Source: JAPPHA01 sp965220985 (GTDB lineage Bacteria > Pseudomonadota > Alphaproteobacteria > Rhodobacterales > Rhodobacteraceae). From it: 64,000 nt of DNA. The position numbers and the translations under genes are program-made. The stretch spans positions 2,170,001-2,234,000 of the forward strand of contig OZ244854.1 in NCBI GenBank assembly GCA_965220985.1, written 5' to 3'. The notes beneath the pieces were generated by a model. That model worked only from the letters and a program-made list of their open reading frames with translations. It did not search any database and was not told where the DNA came from. Below are positions 54,833 through 64,000 of the stretch, piece by piece (positions within the stretch are counted from its first letter, which is position 1; the number at the start of each line of letters is the position of its first letter).

Positions 54833-55456
54833 ATGATTCAGAAAGTTAACGCGGCCATCCGGAAGGTTCCGGCGTGGCCGCTTTATCCGCTCGGCATGTT
54901 CCCCGGCGTGCTGTTCCTCTACTGGGGCATGACGAATCAGCTGGGGGCCGATCCGATCCGAGCGCTGCAGTTCCTGACCGGCGAATGGGCGCTGAGGCTG
55001 TTGATCATTGTCCTCGCGATCACGCCGCTGCTCAGGTTGACGCGACTGAATTTGCTGAAGTTCCGGCGGGCGCTCGGGCTTCTCGCGTTCTACTACGCAT
55101 TGCTGCATCTGTTGAACTACGTCGTTCTCGACTATCGGTTCTTCTGGCCCGCAATCCAGGAGGACCTGACAAAGCGACCCTACATCATGATCGGCATGGT
55201 CAGTTTCGTGTTGATGGTGCCGCTGGCCGTGACGTCGAACAATGCATCATTGCGAAAGCTGGGCTCGGCCGCGTGGCGTCGGCTTCATCGGCTGGCGTAT
55301 GTCGTGGCGCTGGCAGGCGGGATTCACTTTCTGCTGGTGGTCAAGGCCTGGCCGCCCGAACCGATCATTCATCTTGCAATCATTTGCCTGTTGCTCGCTT
55401 ATCGGTTCGTCCATCGTCTGCGGACGCGCAGGGCCGCCAGTCGCTCGGCAGCGTGA
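54833..55456 (+). CDS. msrQ: Haem-binding membrane subunit MsrQ
   Basis: 207 residues with about six membrane helices of the ferric-reductase-like fold. Motifs: FLTGEWALRLLIIVLAITPL, LRRTLGLLAFYYALLHLLNY-type LGLLAFYYALLHLLNYV, and WRRLHRLAYVVALAGGIHFL with the haem histidines. It passes electrons from quinol to MsrP. It starts 24 bp after msrP and is its standard operon partner. Confidence 0.95.
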   Translation: MIQKVNAAIRKVPAWPLYPLGMFPGVLFLYWGMTNQLGADPIRALQFLTGEWALRLLIIVLAITPLLRLTRLNLLKFRRALGLLAFYYALLHLLNYVVLDYRFFWPAIQEDLTKRPYIMIGMVSFVLMVPLAVTSNNASLRKLGSAAWRRLHRLAYVVALAGGIHFLLVVKAWPPEPIIHLAIICLLLAYRFVHRLRTRRAASRSAA

Positions 55457-55607
55457 TCTGGCGCACCGTTCGGCGGCTCCAATTCCGCCAATCGCAGTTC
55501 GGCCAAGTGACCGGCGCGTGGTCCCGGCACGTACCGATCTCGGTCGCCGGGAATCGCCCTCGAACAGCGTCGCGACGGACGGCGAGTTGTCGGGATCACT
55601 TTCTTTC

Positions 55608-55656
55608 GAGATTCGCAAAATTAACGCTTGCGAATCTCTGACGCAAAACCTAGAAG
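55608..55656 (+). promoter_or_regulatory. Candidate rRNA promoter overlapping an 11-bp inverted repeat
   Basis: GAGATTCGCAA (55608-55618) and TTGCGAATCTC (55628-55638) are perfect inverted arms around a 9-bp AT-rich spacer. TTGCGA (55628-55633) could be a -35 element, with TAGAAG (55651-55656) as a weak -10 at 17 bp spacing. The assignment rests on position and spacing only. Confidence 0.35.
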
Positions 55657-55759
55657 GCACTTCGCTCTTCGAGTCGGCAACGACTCGCGGGGGCCAACAA
55701 GAGGTAGCAGTTTCGCTGGATGGTCGCCTTCGGCGGTCAGGCGTGGGGCTGTTGCTCGG

Positions 55760-55799
55760 GCTCTTTGAAATTCTGGTATCCGAAGAGATATGTGGGCGG
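55760..55799 (+). promoter_or_regulatory. boxA-like antitermination element in the rrn leader
   Basis: GCTCTTTGAAATT (read with G at 55760 and CTCTTTGAAATT after it) resembles the NusB/NusE-binding boxA of rRNA leaders. It is followed by GAGATATGTGGGCGG (55785-55799). It lies about 240 bp before the 16S gene, as expected for the leader transcript. Confidence 0.6.
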
Positions 55800-56014
55800 T
55801 CGGGTTCCGAAACGACGGAACGGACCTTTGGCATATCGTCCTGCTAGGGCCTTGGCCCGATGATGCAGGGTCAGCTTCACTGTCCGTTGCGATTCGTCTT
55901 GTCCCTCGCGGGCGAGGCAGCGCAGCAGACAGATGGCGCATCCGGTCCCGACATCGGGATTCGGATGTGATGTGCAGGGTTTTGAACGTCAAGGACACGC
56001 CGGCAACGGCGTTT

Positions 56015-57485
<1,471 letters not shown>

Positions 57486-57636
57486 GATCGGGGCATCTGG
57501 ACTGGCCGGCACGGCCAGTCACGATCCCGGATTTCTTAGCAGCCCGATTCATCGGGCAAATCAGCTCCAGGGCTGGAGCCAGACCGTCCTCATGTCTCTT
57601 CGGAAATCGAGAATTCAGGCCTCTGCCGGCCTGTAC

Positions 57637-57713
<77 letters not shown>

Positions 57714-57722
57714 GTGCGTCCT

Positions 57723-57798
57723 GGGGCCTTAGCTCAGCTGGGAGAGCGCCTGATTTGCAATCAGGAGGTCGTCGGTTCGATCCCGATAGGCTCCACCA
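57723..57798 (+). tRNA. tRNA-Ala (anticodon TGC)
   Basis: 76-nt cloverleaf, 9 bp after tRNA-Ile, with encoded CCA. The anticodon stem CCTGA/TCAGG closes the loop TTTGCAA, giving TGC. The acceptor GGGGCCT pairs with AGGCTCC through one G-U pair. Confidence 0.98.
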
Positions 57799-58241
57799 TC
57801 TTCGCGTGCCAGAAGCGTGCTCGGAAATCCGAGCAGGCGGGCGCGTGATCCGGCAGCCCCGAAACCAGTTTCGGAATGCCTTTTGTTCGTTGTCCGGAAA
57901 CGGGCGGGTTCACATCGTTCATAGAGAAAACACGAGACGCAAGTCGATGCGCTCGCCCGGGTCTCCCGGGTGGCTGGCAGGGTGCCTGCAAAGGCGCTTG
58001 GTCTGGCGGGCTGTTGCAAGACAGTCGCCCGTCCTGCCCAAGAGCGTCCGGTCTTCCAGTGCGGGAGGTCGGTCGGCCATGGACTTGCAGTCTTTCCAAG
58101 TCAAGAACACACTGACCATGTTGCGCAAAGGGGTTTCGGCCTCGCGTGCAACAACGGGAAAGTGGGAGATTCGGACCAGCCGGTCCGCAATCTCTTTGAT
58201 GACGATTTTCGTTCCGGAAAAAGCCTGGCTTTTTCTGGATC
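57799..58241. other. Spacer between tRNA-Ala and 23S
   Basis: About 440 bp of transcribed spacer. It presumably holds the 5' strand of the 23S processing stem; the matching 3' part lies after the 23S gene. No gene or further tRNA was found, and frames here are not coding. Confidence 0.6.
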
Positions 58242-61127
<2,886 letters not shown>

Positions 61128-61238
61128 CGATCCAGAAATGGTCAGGTTTTCGCTCTGGTTGCAGAGCGGCGACTTGTCCAGGACGAAACTTTGTCGGAAA
61201 GATTCGCCAAGTCTCGTGTCGTATCCAGGTCTTTCCTG

Positions 61239-61354
61239 GTTTGGTGATCATAGCACGCGTGAAACACCCGATCCCATCCCGAACTCGGCCGTTAAGCACC
61301 GTCGCGCCGATGGTACTGCGTCTTAAGGCGTGGGAGAGTAGGTCATTGCCAAAC
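61239..61354 (+). rRNA. rrf: 5S ribosomal RNA
   Basis: About 116 nt. The terminal stem GTTTGGTGATC pairs with GGTCATTGCCAAAC, and the internal CCCGATCCCATCCCGAACTC is the conserved loop B/C region. It follows the 23S gene by about 110 bp. Confidence 0.95.
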
Positions 61355-61454
61355 CTGGAAAGCCCTGGATGCGTCTCTGTGAACGAGCGATCCCGGATTC
61401 CTCGCGACAGAGCCGGAGAATTTCCGGCGATGTTTGCAACGCGGTGACGATTGG

Positions 61455-61532
<78 letters not shown>

Positions 61533-61537
61533 CCGAA

Positions 61538-61575
61538 CCCCTTGAAAACATTGCGTTTTCGAGGGGTTTTCTTTT
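61538..61575 (+). terminator. Rho-independent terminator of the rRNA operon
   Basis: CCCCTTGAAAAC (61538-61549) pairs fully with GTTTTCGAGGGG (61555-61566) with one T-G pair, around the loop ATTGC, followed by TTTTCTTTT. It stands 6 bp after tRNA-fMet. Confidence 0.92.
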
Positions 61576-61743
61576 GCCAGGAATCTTGATGATCCACCCC
61601 GTTCTGGCTGGTCGCGACAATGTCGCCGAAGGATGTCATGCCACTGGCGCTTGTGACGGGTCCGTCCGTGTTGTTGCAGGGTGCCAGATGCTCAGCGACT
61701 CACAGCCGAATCTCGGCACGGGCCCGTCGGTACAGAGTCTTCA

Positions 61744-63117
61744 TCAGGAAGCTTGTGCGAATACGTAGTACTCTCCCAACCCTTGGGGAGAGCCCTCACG
61801 TTTTTTGAGCGCCCACCGGTTACCTCTGGACCGGACCAGCTCGCAACCAACGTCGCGGAATCCGCATTCGACCAAGATTTTTGCCAGCCATTGAGGCGCT
61901 GGGATGTGGACGCCATACAAGGCTGAGTCGGAAACCATCATGTGGAAACCGGCACCAAGCTTCAGCACCCTGTGCGTCTCGCTCATGATCTGTTTCATTT
62001 GACTGAAGTATGGATAGATGAGCAGGTGATAGTCTTTTTTGCCGGCCTTTTCGCTCCGTCTCTCCGACAGGTCTGCAACGATGGCATCCGCTTCCCGGCG
62101 CAGGTCGCAAGGCAGTAATTCACGATATTCCTGCTGTCGCTCCCTGTGTTCCTTGTTCAACGCTGTCGTCGTGTTGAGGACAAGTCGGTGTCTGACCTTG
62201 GCGGTTATCTCTCGCCATGAGGAAGCCATGTCCCAGAAATAGAGATACATCCTCGCCATTTCAGCGAAATCGAAATTGTTGATGTAGGGTGGTGACGTGA
62301 CGACCAGATCGATCGTTCCGTCGTCAAGCTCAGCCATTCTCCCCGAAGATTTTGCGTGGATTTCGGCGGATGCGTCGCAAAATGCGGCTTCTTGGGTGTC
62401 GCCTGCCATTGTCGTCATCACGCGCTCCAAGGCCGCCTGGGCGCTCAGCGCGCGTTTCCTTGATGTCGGAGCTTTGTAAATTCCGTCGGTCGCTGCGAAA
62501 CAGCAGTGGTCCAGCATGCGAGACAGGACAAGAATGGCCAACGGATGCGATCCAAACCCGCACTCATCGAGTTCGTGTCGCGCCGAGAGCAGGCTGCGAA
62601 GATCATCTTCAAGGAACATTTTCTCCAGAAACCTGGACGCCGAAGGTGACAAGGATGTGTCGCGTCCGTCAGTTGCACGCAAGCCCCGCGATATTGTTGA
62701 ACGGATGCATTCCAGATCCGGCCAGTAAAAGTGGCTGTTGGCTTTTGCTTCGCTGATTATGGCGAAAAAAGGGTGGGGTTCGTACGCCACCGCCGAAAGA
62801 CCGGAAAGCCGGGCAGTCAATGGAGCGGTTCCACATCCCGCAAATGGATCGAGCAACCGACCGGGACTTTTTCCTTTGCGTCCCTCCAAGGCAATCGATG
62901 CATCGACAAATTCCGGCGAAAAACCCGCGATGAAGTTGAACCAACGATGCACCGGGCGTTGGCCTGTCGTCGTGTTCGTGGGCAGCTTGTCAATTGACGT
63001 TCGATCTGTAGATGCCTTGATGAGAGCCTCAAGTCCGAAGCGCTGACTCGTGCGGTGCGTTTTTTGTCCCATGGGTGGTTCGTTATTCGCAGAGTCCACT
63101 CGGGTCAACTTGACCAT
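61744..63117 (-). CDS. DNA methyltransferase (SAM-dependent, TSPPY type)
   Basis: About 457 residues. The SAM-binding motif DPFAGCGT is at 90-97 and the catalytic motif TSPPY at 274-278, the order of alpha/gamma-class amino-methyltransferases. The SPPY form is typical of N4-cytosine and some N6-adenine enzymes. The ~175 residues between them may hold the target-recognition part. ATG 63117 is tentative, since no good ribosome site is seen; the next in-frame ATG is 63072 and an earlier frame reaches 63285. No restriction endonuclease gene is adjacent. Base composition is lower in GC than the core genes, consistent with transfer. Confidence 0.85.
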   Translation of the reverse strand: MVKLTRVDSANNEPPMGQKTHRTSQRFGLEALIKASTDRTSIDKLPTNTTTGQRPVHRWFNFIAGFSPEFVDASIALEGRKGKSPGRLLDPFAGCGTAPLTARLSGLSAVAYEPHPFFAIISEAKANSHFYWPDLECIRSTISRGLRATDGRDTSLSPSASRFLEKMFLEDDLRSLLSARHELDECGFGSHPLAILVLSRMLDHCCFAATDGIYKAPTSRKRALSAQAALERVMTTMAGDTQEAAFCDASAEIHAKSSGRMAELDDGTIDLVVTSPPYINNFDFAEMARMYLYFWDMASSWREITAKVRHRLVLNTTTALNKEHRERQQEYRELLPCDLRREADAIVADLSERRSEKAGKKDYHLLIYPYFSQMKQIMSETHRVLKLGAGFHMMVSDSALYGVHIPAPQWLAKILVECGFRDVGCELVRSRGNRWALKKREGSPQGLGEYYVFAQAS

Positions 63118-63692
63118 GATACGTTTGCGTCGTCGGCAAGTTGAAACTGCCGGGCCGGGACACGGTCGATAGGCATCGACATCGGCTGAACCCCTTGGCT
63201 TGATCCGTTTTCGTGGTCGATACGCTCGGTCTTCCTGTTGGTCCCAGTTCCCGACTCTTCTCGACGGTTTCGGTGATCGAAGCATGATTTGCCAGACAAT
63301 GTCGGGCTCAAGGATGAGAAAACGTGCCGTCGTTCACCGAGGATCTGCCGAGTTTGAAAGGTTCATGGGCAATGATCGAGAAGTCCGGCGCATGAAACAA
63401 ATTTTTGCCCGGAGCGACTGTTTTCTCTATGCAAGGGTGGCGCAGAACCCGAAGAGATGGCAAGGCCAAACAGTCACGAACCAGCCCAGTCTCCTAACAA
63501 AACCATGTGCGCATGCCAGATGGCAATGCTGGGTTTGTCGATGGCGGGGAAGTAAAACGGGATTCAGGCGGTTTCGCGCGCTTCCAAAACACCGCCAATT
63601 CGTAGTGGCCTTCGGTAGAGTCAACGGTGCTGATGGAATCCGCTTTGTCCTCTGCAGTTGGCACATTGCGTCATGGAAGTAGGGTATGTTCG
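63118..63692. other. Intergenic region of 575 bp in the accessory end
   Basis: Short frames on both strands (largest 160 codons on the plus strand) have no recognised family and unusual Trp/Cys/Arg-rich composition. They are probably not genes, though an eroded mobile-element fragment is possible. No tRNA or repeat array was seen. Confidence 0.3.
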
Positions 63693-64000
63693 TTATCTGA
63701 GTCTCAGTGAACGCATCAAGGCTTCAACCTGACCAAAGGCGTCTCGCTGCCATTGTTCCGGGGTCCGACCTGCCAGGACATGAGTGTTTTTGACAAAGTT
63801 CCGAACACACGTCGGACCGAACCCATCGAGCTCATTGAATTTCTCATTGATAAAGCCAAATCCGGCTTTACCACTCTCTGTGTCCAGTATTGGTCGACAT
63901 GCGTCGGCAAGAGCATCAATGCCTCCGGGATAATTTCGAACGCAGTAGTAGACATCGTATGCGTCTTTTTGCTTGAGGCGCCCGTTTAACGCATGCCCCT
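63693..64000 (-). CDS. C-terminal part of a nucleotidyltransferase-like (AbiEii-type) protein, truncated by the window end
   Basis: An open frame of 102 codons with no start inside the window runs from 64000 to a TAA at 63695-63693. The product includes GHALNGRLKQKDAYDVYYCV, then RNYPGGIDALADACRPIL and GFGPTCVRNFV. The KxKDAYDIYYC and YPGG patterns resemble the C-terminal region of nucleotidyltransferases of the AbiEii/AbiGii toxin group. The N-terminal nucleotidyltransferase core (GSxxLD-type motif) would lie outside the window. It is on the same strand as the methyltransferase. Confidence 0.62.
   Translation of the reverse strand, partial: GHALNGRLKQKDAYDVYYCVRNYPGGIDALADACRPILDTESGKAGFGFINEKFNELDGFGPTCVRNFVKNTHVLAGRTPEQWQRDAFGQVEALMRSLRLR

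Larger units (their letters stand above)
55457..56014. other. rRNA operon promoter and leader region
   Basis: About 560 bp with no gene. It holds an 11-bp inverted repeat with a candidate promoter overlapping it, and near the 16S gene a boxA-like antitermination element followed by ATATGTGGGCGG, a sequence often seen in alphaproteobacterial rrn leaders. These are listed separately. Confidence 0.7.

Noticed and set aside
55765..55793. TTGAAA and ATATGT at 17 bp spacing as an rRNA promoter
   Set aside because: The sequence fits a boxA-like leader element followed by ATATGTGGGCGG better than a -35/-10 pair.

Overview
The window is a chromosomal segment of an alphaproteobacterium. The rRNA operon has the alphaproteobacterial layout 16S, tRNA-Ile(GAT), tRNA-Ala(TGC), 23S, 5S, tRNA-fMet. 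Several gene orders are also typical of that class: a DUF3576 lipoprotein followed by leuS, lptE and holA; dapA with smpB; a dapC-like gene followed by ftsK and lolA. G+C is high in the core genes and visibly lower in the accessory patches. A Rhodospirillales-like or marine lineage fits the content, but that is inference.

Layout. 0.4-3.7 kb: dxs (isoprenoid precursor synthesis), a YceI-like periplasmic protein and a cytochrome b561. 4.0-6.8 kb, minus strand: a TonB-dependent receptor, then tRNA-Lys(CTT). 6.9-11.7 kb: DUF3576 lipoprotein, leuS, lptE, holA. 12-16 kb: a HAD protein resembling eukaryotic phosphomannomutase, yggS, an L,D-transpeptidase coupled to ribA, and an OmpR-type response regulator. 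16.2-18.5 kb: a low-GC accessory patch with a RES-domain toxin, an unusually long antitoxin, five 9-bp tandem repeats upstream of it, and a divergent orphan Phd antitoxin. 18.5-24.6 kb, minus strand: a sugar-kinase-like phosphotransferase paired with a class III aminotransferase (phospho-lyase-like), arfB, a YhhQ-type transporter, sseA, smpB, dapA. 24.9-31.8 kb: gamma-glutamyltransferase-like protein, guanine deaminase, squalene/phytoene synthase, hspQ, an AEC transporter and a transglycosylase lipoprotein. 32.0-33.7 kb: a stand-alone AAA ATPase with a TOPRIM-like C-terminus, a candidate defence nuclease. 33.9-42.7 kb: a ThDP enzyme, lolA, ftsK, a dapC-like gene, an amidase and a rhomboid protease.

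42.8-53.8 kb is the most coherent metabolic island. On the minus strand it holds a GlnT/GmaS-type ligase, a class III aminotransferase, a non-pyrrolysine trimethylamine-methyltransferase homologue and a sulfotransferase translationally coupled to it. Two tandem dimethylglycine/sarcosine-dehydrogenase-like flavoproteins are divergent from these and overlap by 4 nt. Together they suggest demethylation and nitrogen salvage from an N-methylated compound; the substrate is not known. msrP-msrQ (repair of oxidised periplasmic methionine) follows.

55.5-61.6 kb is a complete rRNA operon with leader, tRNAs and a strong terminator. Its 23S gene carries about 105 extra nucleotides at the helix-45 site. 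Beyond it lie a solitary DNA methyltransferase and, running off the window end on the minus strand, the C-terminus of a gene resembling AbiEii-type nucleotidyltransferases.
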